Assembly: GCA_034522175.1 (NCBI GenBank)
Contig: JAXHLQ010000001.1
Coordinates: forward strand, 1 to 64,000
Direction of reading: 5' to 3'
Length of the DNA stretch: 64,000 nt
DNA from: JAIPDZ01 sp034522175
GTDB taxonomy: Bacteria > Desulfobacterota > DSM-4660 > Desulfatiglandales > Desulfatiglandaceae
Shown here in pieces: positions 45,462 to 56,177 of the stretch. A program made the position numbers and the translations under genes. Within the stretch, counting starts at the first letter, position 1. Each line of letters starts with the position of its first letter. The notes under the pieces were generated by a model, which saw nothing but the letters and a program-made list of their open reading frames with translations, searched no databases and had not been told where the DNA came from.

Positions 45462-45694
45462 CTTCTTCCCTCGTCCTGATGGCGAATTGTCCCAAAGTTT
45501 TCCTTTTAACTCGCCACACTTCATCGCCGTAGATACTGCGACCAAGTATCGAATTTCGATACCGTAAATAAAACGTTCCCTTGACCTCTGGTGCATTGAC
45601 CTTTACCATACATCGGCAGATTAAGAAAGTCCGCACGGGAAAAGTCCATATTGACGAAACCCGCGTATCCCTGTAACTCAATTTGAGATATATA

Positions 45695-47011
45695 ATGCAA
45701 GAATATGATATCACAATAAAAAATGGAACGCTTATCTCCATGGACGAGCAATGCTCGGTCATCGAAAACGCCACCATCCATATTTATAAAGATACCATCG
45801 TTTATGTGGGCAATTCCAACATACCTCCCGACCCCGCAAAAAATGTGATCGACGCACGCGGGGGCCTGATTTTGCCCGGGCTGGTGAATGGGCATACCCA
45901 TGCGGCCATGACCCTCTTCAGGGGTCTGGCCGACGACCTCCCGCTGATGGACTGGCTGAATCATTACATATTTCCAGCAGAATCCCGAATGGATGAAGAT
46001 TTTGTGTACACGGGCAGCCTCCTGGCCTGTGCGGAAATGATCCTTTCGGGAACCACCACCTTCTGCGACATGTATCTCTTTGAAGACCAGGTGGCCCGGG
46101 CCGCCGCCACAGCCGGATTACGCGCCGTGGTGGGAGAGGTGCTTTATGATTTCCCCTCACCCAATTACGGGGATCTGGAAAAGGGATTTCAGTACACACA
46201 GATGCTCATGGACAAATGGGCGGACCACCCGCTCATCACCATTGCCGTGGAACCGCATTCCCTGTTCACATGTCACCCGACCCTCCTCACCCGTGCCAAT
46301 GACATGGCGCTTGAGGCCGGTGCGCCCCTGATTATTCATGTGGCGGAAACCCTGTCTGAAGTGGCGGACATCCGTGAGAAATACGGCAGGACACCCGTAG
46401 ACCACCTCGCTGCTTTGGGCCTTCTAAGCCCTCACCTCATTGCGGATCACGCCGTCCATATCAATGATACGGAGATCGACCAACTGGCCGCCCACGGCGT
46501 TCGTGTGGTCATCAACCCGGAAAGCAACATGAAGCTGGCCTCGGGCATCGCTCCGGTACCGAAGCTCCTGACACGCGGGGTCACGGTGGGTCTTGGAACG
46601 GACGGCTGTGCCTCCAACAACAACCTGGATCTCTTTGGGGAAATGGATACGGCTGCCAAGGTTCAGAAGGTCACATCCATGGATCCCACGGTTATGGATG
46701 CCACGACGGTTCTCAAAATGGCCACCATTGAAGGGGCCAGGGCCCTGGGCCTCGATCACCTCACAGGTTCTATCGAGGTGGGGAAAAAAGCGGACATCAT
46801 CGTGGTGGACACGGATAAACCCCATCTGACCCCCATGTTCAACCCCTTTTCCCATCTCGTGTACGCTGCAAAAGGAAACGATGTCGTCCACAGCATCATC
46901 AACGGGCGTGTGGTCTTGAGGGACCGTCACCTGAACACCATGGACCTTGAAGACGTCATGTCTCGGGCCCGGGAAAAGGCCGGCCACGTCGTAAACTGGG
47001 TCGGGAAATGA
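45695..47011 (+). CDS. mtaD: 5-methylthioadenosine/S-adenosylhomocysteine deaminase
   Basis: 438 residues from ATG 45695 (a TTG four codons upstream is less likely). Amidohydrolase superfamily: metal ligands in N-G-H-T-H-A, V-E-P-H-S-L-F, H-V-A-E-T and G-T-D-G-C-A-S-N-N. The pattern H-T-H-A-A-M-T-L-F-R-G and S-N-N-N-L-D-L is typical of MtaD, which deaminates methylthioadenosine or S-adenosylhomocysteine to the inosine form. Substrate range in such proteins varies. First gene of a run that continues into an ATP-grasp gene 4 bp downstream. Confidence 0.9.
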   Translation: MQEYDITIKNGTLISMDEQCSVIENATIHIYKDTIVYVGNSNIPPDPAKNVIDARGGLILPGLVNGHTHAAMTLFRGLADDLPLMDWLNHYIFPAESRMDEDFVYTGSLLACAEMILSGTTTFCDMYLFEDQVARAAATAGLRAVVGEVLYDFPSPNYGDLEKGFQYTQMLMDKWADHPLITIAVEPHSLFTCHPTLLTRANDMALEAGAPLIIHVAETLSEVADIREKYGRTPVDHLAALGLLSPHLIADHAVHINDTEIDQLAAHGVRVVINPESNMKLASGIAPVPKLLTRGVTVGLGTDGCASNNNLDLFGEMDTAAKVQKVTSMDPTVMDATTVLKMATIEGARALGLDHLTGSIEVGKKADIIVVDTDKPHLTPMFNPFSHLVYAAKGNDVVHSIINGRVVLRDRHLNTMDLEDVMSRAREKAGHVVNWVGK

Positions 47012-47015
47012 AAAA

Positions 47016-47810
47016 ATGACCTCAAAGACGCATACCTATGTGGCACTGGGCAGCCGGCTCAAAGGGGTCCCCGAAGTCATGACCCTGGGTGTGAAACCCA
47101 ACTTCCTGGACTATTCGCCCTTGGAAAGGGGATCCATTTTAAATGCGCCGCTTATCCTGTATCCCACACGGAACTATGCGCAGTTCCTGACCACCCTGGG
47201 TAAAAAGATTTTTCCCAGCTTGGAGACCTGTCTTTACTCGGATGAGAAAATCAAGCAGACCACCCTCTTTTATATGGCCGGTATCCGTCACCCGCGGACA
47301 CGGGTCTACTTCCCCCTTCATCACGCGGATATTCTCGAAGACTTTCGATACCCTTTCGTGGCCAAACTCCCCCGGTCTTCCTCACGGGGCCGGGGCGTGT
47401 TCATGATCGAAACCCGCAACGAACTGACAGCCTACCTGGAGCTGACGAAAATCGCCTACATACAGGAATATCTCCCCCACGAGCGGGACCTTCGTGTGGT
47501 ACTCATCAATTACCAGCCGGTTCTGGCCTACTGGCGTATCCGGCAGAATGGAAATTTCAGGACCAATCTCTCCCAAGGCGGTCAGATCGACTTCGATCGC
47601 ATTCCCAGGGACGGTCTAAAGACCGCGCAGGAAACAGCATGCCGCTGCAGATTCAATGATGTGGGCATCGACCTGATCCATCATCAGGACCAGTGGTATG
47701 TCATTGAGGCCAACATGAAATACGGCCGCAAAGGGCTTAAAATGAAGGGGCTTGACCTCAAAGAAATCATGCGGGAAAAACTCCTTTCGGGAGAACTCCT
47801 GGATTGTTGA
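47016..47810 (+). CDS. ATP-grasp (RimK-like) ligase
   Basis: 264 residues. Y-P-F-V-A-K-L-P-R-S-S-S-R-G-R-G-V-F is the ATP-grasp lysine and flexible loop. Y-I-Q-E-Y-L-P, D-L-R-V-V-L-I-N and V-G-I-D-L-I-H ... Y-V-I-E-A-N-M-K-Y-G-R-K-G give the adenine- and metal-binding strands. Such enzymes join a carboxylate to an amine; the substrate here is unknown. Its last codons (GAT TGT TGA) are the first units of the heptamer array. Confidence 0.85.
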   Translation: MTSKTHTYVALGSRLKGVPEVMTLGVKPNFLDYSPLERGSILNAPLILYPTRNYAQFLTTLGKKIFPSLETCLYSDEKIKQTTLFYMAGIRHPRTRVYFPLHHADILEDFRYPFVAKLPRSSSRGRGVFMIETRNELTAYLELTKIAYIQEYLPHERDLRVVLINYQPVLAYWRIRQNGNFRTNLSQGGQIDFDRIPRDGLKTAQETACRCRFNDVGIDLIHHQDQWYVIEANMKYGRKGLKMKGLDLKEIMREKLLSGELLDC

Positions 47811-47850
47811 TTGGCGATTGTTGATTGTTGATTGTTGATTGTTGATTGAA
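47802..47850. repeat. Tandem heptamer array (GATTGTT)
   Basis: Seven 7-bp units: GATTGTT, GATTGGC, four GATTGTT, GATTGAA. It begins in the last codons of the ATP-grasp gene, whose TGA stop is formed across the first two units. Confidence 0.85.
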
Positions 47851-47896
47851 AGCTCCATTTCTCAGAACGTTTATTACCAGAGACTACCGCAACCCC

Positions 47897-50800
47897 ATGA
47901 AACGAATACTCCTCATCCTTCTGCTCATCCTTATCCTCATCCCCCGAGCGTGCTGGGATACTTTGTATATGAGGTGAGCCGGGAGGCCCAAAGCCGCATC
48001 GAACGGGGGGCCATCGACCGGGTCATCGCCTCGGAGACACCGGTCTTTTATGACGATGGTAAAACCCCCATCGGGGTCTTCTTTGAGAAGACCCACCGCA
48101 AATACGTGCGGTATGAAGACATGCCCAAGGTATTTGTCAAGGCCCTCATCGCCTCGGAGGATAAAAACTTCTTCGAACACAGCGGGTTTGACATCAAGGC
48201 GATTCTCCGATCCCTTGTGGCCAACCTCCAGGCCGGTAAAGTGGTCCAGGGCGGGAGCACCCTGACCCAGCAGACGGCAAAGAACATTTTCGAGCGGGAA
48301 AAACGGTCCTACAAGGCCAAATTCAAAGAACTGATCCAGGCCTTTTTGCTGGAGATGCAGTACAGCAAGCAGGAGATCATCGAGATGTATGCCAACCAGT
48401 TCTTTGTCACCGGCTACGGCAAGGGCCTTCAAATTGCCAGCAACTACTTCTTTGGAAAGGACGCCCAGGACCTGGACCTGGTGGAGGCCGCATTTATCGT
48501 GGGGTCGGTCAAGGGTCCAAACCGGTATAACCCCTTCATCAAGAAAACCCCGTCGGAAAAAGAAAAAGCCCGCCGTCTCGCCAAGGAGCGAAAGGACTAT
48601 GTCCTGTCCAATATGCTGGAGATGAACTTCATCACCGAGCGGGAATACAGTGAGGCGAAAAAACGGGAGGTCCCTTTTCAGGAAGGTCAGATCACCTACC
48701 GGCTCAATGTGGTCCTGGACTATGTGAGAGAGCAGCTCGAGTCCGCATATTTCAAAGAACGTCTTGAGGACCAGGGGATCAAGAATATTGCCACCGCCGG
48801 CCTTAGAATTTACACCTCTGTCAACAAAAACATGCAGGAAGCCGCCCTTGAGAGCCTGCGGACCCATCTTCCCATTTTGGATGTGCAGTTGTCCGGATAC
48901 GACCCCATGGCGCGACTGGAACAGTGGGAAGACCTGGTCAAACACGGCCTCAGAAAATCAAAAAACCAACTCCCTTTCCTGGCTGAAATCACCGATGTGG
49001 ACAGAAGCAGAGAAAATGGCAGACTCATGGTGAAGTGGGAAAACGGGGGCGGTGTCATTGATTATGACGGCTTCAAAGAGATGGGTGAGGCCTGGCTCAA
49101 AGGAAAACTGGGCCCCTGGACCCGCTTTGACCGGGAACACGCGCCCGTGTTTCTTAAAAATTTCCAGAAGGGTGATCTGGTTCCTGTGAGGCTGATGGAA
49201 AACCCTGAGACCGCTCCTCAGGAACAGGCATCGCCCCTGCTCAAGCTTGCCATGATCCCTGAGCTGGAGGGTGGCATTGTGGTCCTCCACAGAGGGATGG
49301 TCAAAACCATGGTGGGCGGGTTTTTTGATCATTTTTTTAACCGGGCAGTGGATGCCAAGCGCCAACTGGGCTCCATCTTCAAACCCATTGTCTACGCCGC
49401 GGCCCTTGCTCTCAAATGGAATCTCCTGGATCCCCTCCGGAACCAACGGGATCTGTTTCAATTCCAGGACACCGCTTACATCCCCAGACCGGACCACGAG
49501 CCCAAGAGCGACACCGTCTCCCTGGCCTGGGCCGGCATCAAGTCGGAAAACCTGGCCACGGTCTGGCTCCTTTACCATCTGACGGATCATCTCAACATGA
49601 GCGAATTCAGGAGACTCACCGAACTTTTGGGCCTCGCCAGAGAAAAGGATGAACCGTATACGGCCTACAAGGAGCGAATCAGAGACCGTTACGGCATTGT
49701 CGTCAACAGAGAGGCCCTCATGAAGGCGGCCTTTGAATCCGCCAGGAGCGAAGTCGAAACCGACCTGATCTTCTCCGGGCGGGAACGATTCTTAAGCGAC
49801 TTAAGGCACATAAAATTTGACATCCACACGGACGCCCTTGAGATGGAAAAACCCGAGGTTCGTCAGATCGCCCGGTACAACTTTCAGGAATTAAGGCGCC
49901 TGAGCCGGGATATGGCCTCTCAGTTCAGTGCCATTGAGCCCCTCCTGACCGGCGGACATACAAAATCGCTGACACCGGAACAGATAGAGCGCCTGCGGGC
50001 GGGCCTCAGGCACCTTTACCGGACCGTTGGTGAAGGCCACAGGAGCCAACTGGTGTATACGAAACATCCGGCGGCACTGGAGCCGCCGGCACTGGTGGCG
50101 GTCACCCCCCGGTGGCTCCTTGAGAAGATGCCGGGGACGAATATGGAAAGCCGGGTCCTGATCGACGGCCTCATCCCTGCCGGCATTGTCACCCTGCTCG
50201 AGAAAAACATGGTGACGAACTACAAGGGCCTCCTGGGCCACAGGCGTTACAGCCTCGACATCCTCTCCCGCATCAGAGACTTCCGAACCCTTGTCAATCT
50301 GTCGTTTGTGGTGTATTTTTCCAAGAAAATCGGTATTTCGACGCCCCTGGATCCGGTACTCTCCTTTCCCCTCGGCCCCAATGCCGTCAGCATCATGGAG
50401 GCGGCCATCGCCTATGAAACGCTTTTGACCGGCAGGGTTTATCCCCTTTCATCCGACGGGGATGAAACCATGGTGCCCATCATCACAAAAATTGAAGACC
50501 GGGAGGGAAAGGTCATCTGGGCCTATCAACCTTTGGTTAGGCAGGTCCTGTCCGAACGGGCCTCCCATCTCATTCGGGAAATCCTGAAAAAGGTCATGAC
50601 ATGGGGAACCGGCAGCAAAGCCAGGGATGCCGTCACCCTGTATGATGTCCGGGTGCCCACCTATGGAAAGACCGGTACCGCCAACCGGTACACCAATTCC
50701 AGCTTTGTGGGCATGGTCCCCGGGCTGGACAGGCCATCGGGCAAGCCCGTCCTGGAAGACGGCTATGTCATTGCCAGTTACGTGGGTTACGACGACAACC

Positions 50801-51126
50801 GGCCCATGAAGGGGAAGCACATCTCCATTTACGGGTCCGCCGGGGCGCTCCCCCTGTGGATCGATACGGCCGACGCCATCGTGTCCTCTGCGGAGTACCG
50901 AAAGGGGCTTGAGCCGGCGGATCTGGCCTTCGGCATCGTGGAGGCTGAAGTGGTTGCGCCCGATTGGGTGGCCGTCCCCGTATCGCCCGTCAGCGGCCTG
51001 CCCGTGTCACCCACCGCGGAGAAGAGCCACAAAGCGCCCCCTGAAATCCGGACAGAGGCGATAGTGGATGGGGATGACATCAAACTGAAACGCATATTCG
51101 AGCCTTCTTATGGAGAGCCATCATGA
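47897..51126 (+). CDS. Penicillin-binding protein 1A (bifunctional), enlarged, with N-terminal frameshift
   Basis: ATG 47897 begins M-K-R-I-L-L-I-L-L-L-I-L-I-L-I, the expected membrane anchor. A missing base in the C-run 47941-47945 then separates it from V-L-G-Y-F-V-Y-E-V-S-R-E in the long frame. Glycosyltransferase (GT51) motifs: S-E-D-K-N-F-F-E-H-S-G and G-G-S-T-L-T-Q-Q. Transpeptidase: S-I-F-K (Ser codon 49372), S-E-N (49543) and K-T-G (50668). SxxK to SxN spacing is normal (57 residues), but SxN to KTG is 375 residues, about twice the E. coli PBP1A distance, so there is an insertion. The stop overlaps the next ATG. Confidence 0.92.
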
Positions 51127-52509
51127 AACCCATCTCACGACTACTGATACTCTGCCTGGTACTGACTGCTGTGGGTTGCGCGTCACAACCCCATCAGGGG
51201 GTGCCCGTGGAACCGTCTCGCGTGCCCGCACGAACCCTGCCGATTCCGGTGGCGGCCATAGATGACCGCATCCAATCGCTTGAAAACCGCTTGAAGAAGA
51301 ATGAGCTGAGCGGTGAAGCGAGAAAGCTCGCTTATACGCTGATCGACACCTACCAGGAGATCAAACGGGTTTCCCAGGAACCCTATCTGACATCGAAAAC
51401 ATATGACCGGGCGATCCAGACCCTGTTTCAGTCCCTCACCACCACGGAACAGCAGTTCTTTGAATGCACCACGTCGCGGGGAAAATCCTCAGCGGGTGTT
51501 GATCGATTTTTAAAGATGAGAGAGGAGATCTTCAACGCCTTTTTGAACGGCAATTATCCCTTTGTTATCAACCGCAGCCGCATCCTCGCGGATACCTTCG
51601 GCCCGGATGCCGTCACCCCGGATATCGCCACGGTTTATGCGCTCTCTCTCGCTGAAACAGGGCAAACTAAGACGGCCCTTGTGGTCGGGGATTCCCCTCA
51701 CGCCGAAGCTGGATCAACTCCCCGACCCGATACGGTTGAGGGCCGGACTGGCCCAATCGGCCTTGAAACTGGGTATGGGGGACCGGGCCGCCCATCACTA
51801 TGAGGTTCTCCTGGATTTGCAGGGCGAACGGGCGGCCCTTGTCGATGCCGTGGGCAGGGCCCTCGGTCATGAAACGCCGCCTTCTGAACGCCTTGAGACA
51901 CAGGATCAACCGGCCTCAGACGTACCGTTGCAACCGGCGGAACGACCCACGTTCACGACCCTCAATGACCTCCTTGAAGCCGTAGACACCCGAATTGAAA
52001 AAAACGCGTATCAGGACGCGAAACTCCTGTTGATCCGGCACCGTTTGACCTTTGAAGACGGGCCCGCCCTCGAGGCCATCGACCGGAAACTGCAGGCGAT
52101 CGAGGATTTGCAAAAGGCATATGAGGAGGAACGGCTGATACGAGAGGCCTATGTCAAAGAGACCCTTCAGGGCGCAAAACGGCTGATGGAGGCTGAACAG
52201 TTCGAAGATGCGGTGGAGCGTTTGGACAAGATGGAGGGGGACGCCGCATTCGAGGCCGAGTCCAGCGCGCTGAGGGCGCAGGCCGTCGAAAACATCATCA
52301 ACCGGGAGCGTAACCGGGCGGCCAGGCTTTTCCTTGAAGCCAAAAAGACCTCGAATACCCAAAAAAAGGAAAAGCTCCTTACACAATCCTATGATATATT
52401 AAAAGCCTTAAATGAAAAATACCCCTCATCTTCCTTGAATGAAAAGGTTTTATCACATATCGCAATCGTAAAAAGCGAACTCGATAAAATCCAAAAAGAG
52501 AACCCATAA
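51123..52509 (+). CDS. Lipoprotein with helical repeats, frameshifted
   Basis: Starts with ATGA overlap to the PBP1A gene. The signal peptide ends in L-T-A-V-G-C-A-S, a lipobox. The rest is helical and TPR-like. Near 51670-51700 the frame shifts, and G-I-P-L-T-P-K-L-D-Q-L-P continues to a coiled C-terminal region (E-E-E-R-L-I-R-E-A-Y, then E-A-E-Q-F-E-D-A-V-E-R-L). The tight coupling suggests an outer-membrane lipoprotein that activates the PBP, comparable in role to LpoA; that is inference, not homology I can show. Confidence 0.75.
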
Positions 52510-52582
52510 CACCGCCCGCCCTTTCTATCAGCCCTCTTCCTGTTTCTGGTGCATGGCCGATTCGACCGGGATCGTGACGACG

Positions 52583-53725
52583 TCATTTCCCGATCACATG
52601 CTTCGCAATCACGCGCCTTTGAATCTCTGATGTACCCTCATAGATGGTGAAGACCCGGACATCCCGATAATACCGCTCCACCGGATATTCACGGATATAC
52701 CCATATCCCCCGTGAATCTGCAGGGCCTGGTAGGCCACCTTGTTGGCCATCTCAGAGGCAAACACCTTCGCCATGGAGGCGGCCGCAGAATAATTCTCCC
52801 CCCGGTCCCGCATGGCGGCTGCATTGAAGGTCAGAAGACGGGCGGCCTCGAGCTGCGTGGCCATGTCAGCGATCATCCACCGGATCCCCTGGAACTGGGA
52901 TATGGTTTTTCCGAACTGCGTCCGGTCCCCTGCGTAACTCACTGCCGCATCGAGACAGGCCTGGGCCACACCCACGGACTGAGAGGAGATACCGATGCGG
53001 CCCCCGTCCAAAGACGCCATGGCGATCAGAAACCCGTCGCCCTCTTCACCCACGAGATTTTCCGCGGGGACCCGGCAGTCCTCAAAGATCAACTCCACCG
53101 TATCCGAGGCCCTCAGGCCCATCTTCTCCTCTTCCTTTCCCACCTCGAAGCCGGGGGTTCCCTTTTCCACCACAAAGGCACTGATTCCCTTATGTTTGGC
53201 GTCCCTGTCGGTGTACGCCGTGACCACGGTCAGATCCGAGTTTTTTCCGGTGGTGATGAACATCTTGTTGCCGTTGATCACATAGCTGTCTCCGTCCCTG
53301 ACAGCCCGGGTCTTTTGGCTGACCGGATCCGATCCCGCACCGGGTTCGGTCAGGGCAAAAGAGCCGATCTTTTCCCCGGCGGCCAGCGGCTTCAGGTAGG
53401 TCTCTTTCAGATATTCCGACCCGTAAATATAGATGGGTCCACAGGCCACGGAATTGTGCACCGACATCACCACTGCAGTGGATGCACAGGCATAGGCAAT
53501 CTCCTGAAGGGCCAGGGAATAGCTCACGGTATCCACGCCCGCCCCATTGTATTCGGTGGGCACATTCATGCCCATCAATCCCAGCTCTCCCATCTGCCGG
53601 ACATTCTCAATCGGAAATCCCTTGGTCTGATCCCGCTCAGCCGCAGTGGGCATCACCACGTCGCGGGCAAAATCCCTGACCATGACCCGGATCATCCGCT
53701 GTTCTTCATTGAGTTGGTAAGCCAT
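52583..53725 (-). CDS. Acyl-CoA dehydrogenase
   Basis: 380 residues, FAD enzyme of beta-oxidation introducing the alpha-beta double bond. It has L-T-E-P-G-A-G-S-D and the FAD-binding W/F-I-T-T-G block (M-F-I-T-T-G-K), and R-T-Q-F-G-K-T-I-S-Q-F-Q-G. The catalytic Glu is at the short-chain-type position in I-Y-E-G-T-S-E-I-Q (Glu363). Chain-length range cannot be read reliably. Downstream of the XRE-cupin regulator on the same strand. Confidence 0.95.
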   Translation of the reverse strand: MAYQLNEEQRMIRVMVRDFARDVVMPTAAERDQTKGFPIENVRQMGELGLMGMNVPTEYNGAGVDTVSYSLALQEIAYACASTAVVMSVHNSVACGPIYIYGSEYLKETYLKPLAAGEKIGSFALTEPGAGSDPVSQKTRAVRDGDSYVINGNKMFITTGKNSDLTVVTAYTDRDAKHKGISAFVVEKGTPGFEVGKEEEKMGLRASDTVELIFEDCRVPAENLVGEEGDGFLIAMASLDGGRIGISSQSVGVAQACLDAAVSYAGDRTQFGKTISQFQGIRWMIADMATQLEAARLLTFNAAAMRDRGENYSAAASMAKVFASEMANKVAYQALQIHGGYGYIREYPVERYYRDVRVFTIYEGTSEIQRRVIAKHVIGK

Positions 53726-53749
53726 TTATCCTCCAAAAACTTGGACGAT

Positions 53750-54299
53750 TTACGGGGTATAGAGCACCACCACCAGTTCCGCCCTTTTGGCACTGATGTT
53801 CTTCAACCTGTGGGGAATGGCGGAATTGAAATGGATACTCTGCCCCGGACCGAGCACATTCTTGTTCTCCCCCACCATGACCTCCACCTTGCCTTTGAGC
53901 ACATACTGGAATTCCTCTCCAAGGTGTTGATAGCTGACCGATTTGTGCTCCGACTTGGGATCGATGAAGATCTTGAAGGCCTTCAAGATGTTTGTGCCGG
54001 GCCGCCGGCGTGAGGGTCTCGTAGGTGTAGGAGGATGTCCGTTTGTCATAATCCGCATCCGATTGTTTTTCCGCCTTCCGCTTCTCCTGGGTCAGCAAAA
54101 TCCCGGAATCGACATCCAGCGCCCGTGAAAGCTGCAGGATCACCGCCACCGGCGGGGTCACCTCCCCTTTTTCCACCTTGGAAATGAAGCCGGGGGCAAG
54201 GCCGGTTTCGTTGGCCAATTGCTTGAGGGTCAGCTTTTTATCTCTTCTCAGCTTCAACAGCCGCTTTCCGATGGGTTGGCTCTTTTTCGCTCCCGGCAT
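53750..54299 (-). CDS. XRE-family regulator with cupin domain, frameshifted
   Basis: N-terminal helix-turn-helix: L-R-R-D-K-K-L-T-L-K-Q-L-A-N-E-T-G-L-A-P-G-F-I-S-K-V-E. After a shift near 54000 a cupin domain follows in another frame: E-E-F-Q-Y-V-L-K-G-K-V-E-V-M-V-G and G-Q-S-I-H-F-N-S-A-I-P-H-R-L-K-N. About 180 residues when joined. XRE-cupin regulators often control the catabolic genes beside them, here acyl-CoA dehydrogenase and the mutase set; the ligand is unknown. Confidence 0.87.
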
Positions 54300-54321
54300 G
54301 GTTTGTGGCCTCCCTACCTTA

Positions 54322-54356
54322 GATTGTTGATTGATGATTGGCGATTGGCGATTGAT
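54322..54356. repeat. Tandem heptamer array (GATTGGC)
   Basis: Five 7-bp units: GATTGTT, GATTGAT, GATTGGC, GATTGGC, GATTGAT. The array meets the stop codon of the small membrane protein at 54356-54358. Confidence 0.8.
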
Positions 54357-54634
54357 TAACTGCCGTCGGATCTACGGTCATCCGCTTCCCTGGAAAGCCG
54401 ATACACCCGGATCATTCGCAACACAAACCCCAGCAACAGTGTGGCACTGATGAGAATCATCAGATTCGATGCAAAAAAGGTCAGAATAAAGGAATAAGGA
54501 TCATTGAGGGTATACGCACCGATGAGCACATGGATTCCGAATACCACAAAAAAACAGGCGGTTACCGTAAGGATCGCTTGGCGAATCCACCAGAACAAAC
54601 CGAACATGGGATCAATGGCTTCAGTCCTTTGCAC
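54356..54634 (-). CDS. Small membrane protein
   Basis: 92 residues from a GTG that overlaps the meaB 3' end by 14 bp (ATG 54607 is an alternative). Two hydrophobic helices (A-I-L-T-V-T-A-C-F-F-V-V-F-G-I-H-V-L-I and I-L-T-F-F-A-S-N-L-M-I-L-I) and a basic, then acidic cytoplasmic tail. Family not recognised. Position suggests co-transcription with the mutase genes. Confidence 0.6.
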   Translation of the reverse strand: MQRTEAIDPMFGLFWWIRQAILTVTACFFVVFGIHVLIGAYTLNDPYSFILTFFASNLMILISATLLLGFVLRMIRVYRLSREADDRRSDGS

Positions 54635-55596
54635 TTTTTACCGTGGGTAGCACCAGATCGTCGCAGGCCGTGTAGGGGTCGGTTTTCCCCTCGGTAATGG
54701 CCTCGACCGCGCTATCAAAATCCCCTGAATCCGTGAGATGGATCAGCACCTCTTCAATAAGCCGGCTCTTCACCATCTCCGCCAGCTCCTGACGGACCCG
54801 GTCAGGGTTGCTGCGAAAATGATGCCCTACGCCGGAATCGATGAGATACTGGGCATGATGATCAATTTCGTCGATAAAGTCTGCCACGCCCTTGTCAAAG
54901 ACAGCCTCCACTTTGAGGATGGGGGGCTTCCAGCCGCCTTCATCGTACTTGTTCTGGTCCATCTCAATCATCAGCCGGAGATCCGACAGGGTCTTGTCCG
55001 TCCCCTCCCGGTCGGACTTGTTGATGACAAAAATATCGCCCACCTCGAGGATACCTGCCTTGATGGCCTGAATGTCGTCTCCCATACCCGGGACCACCAC
55101 GATCACCGTGGTGTGGGCGCTGCGCACCACGTCCACTTCATCCTGACCCACGCCCACGGTCTCGACCAGGATATAATCCTTGCCCATGGCATCCAGCACA
55201 TCAATGGCACTCCGTGTGGACTGGGTCACCCCCCCGAAATGACCCCGTGTGGCCAGGGACCGGATGAACACCCCCTGATCCATGCTATGCCGCTGCATGC
55301 GGACCCGGTCTCCCAGGATGGCCCCGCCGCTGAATGGGCTGGTGGGATCCACAGCAAGGACACCAACGGTCTTTCCCCGCTTCCCGCAGATGGGCCACCA
55401 TCTGATCCACAAGCGTACTCTTCCCAACGCCCGGCGAACCAGTAATGCCCACCACATAGGCTTTACCGGTGTGGGGATACAGTTCCTTCAAGACCTTTCT
55501 CACCTCCGGGATTCCGTCATCAATGTCACGAATGAGCCGTGCCACGGACCGAATATCCCCGGATACCACCTTTTCAACCACACTTTTTGCAGACAT
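54621..55596 (-). CDS. meaB: MeaB/ArgK-type GTPase, acyl-CoA mutase chaperone, frameshifted
   Basis: Walker A G-S-P-G-V-G-K-S-T, then D-P-T-S-P-F-S-G-G-A-I-L-G-D-R-V-R-M and E-T-V-G-V-G-Q-D-E-V-D, with N-K-S-D for guanine: a G3E-family GTPase. It loads and protects the B12 cofactor of methylmalonyl-CoA-type mutases. The two parts lie in different frames joined near 55374, where an extra G in AAAGACC breaks A-G-K-T-V-G-V. ATG 55596 is chosen; a TTG five codons upstream is also in frame. About 325 residues when corrected. Confidence 0.9.
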
Positions 55597-55671
55597 TATC
55601 CCTCTTTTCAAAACATATCATTCGCCGGTCGGCTGAAGTTCCTTATCCCCGCTTGATGGATCGCTGATAAA

Positions 55672-55692
55672 GGGTTCAGGTTTCAGGTGCCA
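55672..55692. repeat. Tandem heptamers (GGTTTCA type)
   Basis: Three units: GGGTTCA, GGTTTCA, GGTGCCA, the reverse complement class of TGAAACC/TGACACC seen at 3099 and 61848. Confidence 0.55.
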
Positions 55693-55761
55693 GGGTCTTT
55701 TGTTTGCTGAACCCGTGAGCACGGATCACCCTGTCGCAGAGAATTGCCGCCAACAGCCTGT

Positions 55762-56166
55762 TCACCGCGGGGTGACGTTCTCCTTAACCCACCGGACCAC
55801 TTTATCCAGCGGGGTACCCGGCGTGAATATCTGCTTGATCCCCGCCTCTCTGAGGGGCGCCATGTCCTCATCAGGGATAATCCCGCCGCCACAAACCACA
55901 ATGTCGTCCGCCCCCCGTTCCCGAAGGAGGTTCACAACGGCCGGGAAGAGGTATTTATGGGCACCGGCCAGACTGGATAGACCGATCATGTCCACATCTT
56001 CCTGTATGGCCGCCTCCACGATCTCCTCAGGGGTTTGATGCAACCCTGTATAGACCACCTCAAAGCCGGCATCCCGGTATGCCCGTGCAATAATCCGGGC
56101 GCCCCGGTCATGGCCATCCAGACCCGGCTTTGCCACCATTACCCGTACTCTTCGCTTCTTGTCCAT
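55762..56166 (-). CDS. mcmB: Acyl-CoA mutase, B12-binding small subunit
   Basis: 134 residues. The cobalamin-binding signature D-G-H-D-R-G (D-x-H-x-x-G), then G-L-S-S-L-A-G and V-V-C-G-G-G-I-I-P are complete. It is the separate C-terminal domain of a two-part methylmalonyl-CoA-type mutase, with the large subunit 11 bp upstream in the same operon. Confidence 0.94.
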   Translation of the reverse strand: MDKKRRVRVMVAKPGLDGHDRGARIIARAYRDAGFEVVYTGLHQTPEEIVEAAIQEDVDMIGLSSLAGAHKYLFPAVVNLLRERGADDIVVCGGGIIPDEDMAPLREAGIKQIFTPGTPLDKVVRWVKENVTPR

Positions 56167-56177
56167 AAACTTCCCTT

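Noticed and set aside
47802..47850. Heptamer array considered as a CRISPR
   Set aside because: Units are 7 bp and contiguous, with no spacers and no cas genes nearby.
52712..54013. 433-codon plus-strand frame over an acyl-CoA dehydrogenase and the XRE-cupin gene
   Set aside because: It crosses two genes with strong similarity on the other strand and has no ribosome-binding site or domain.
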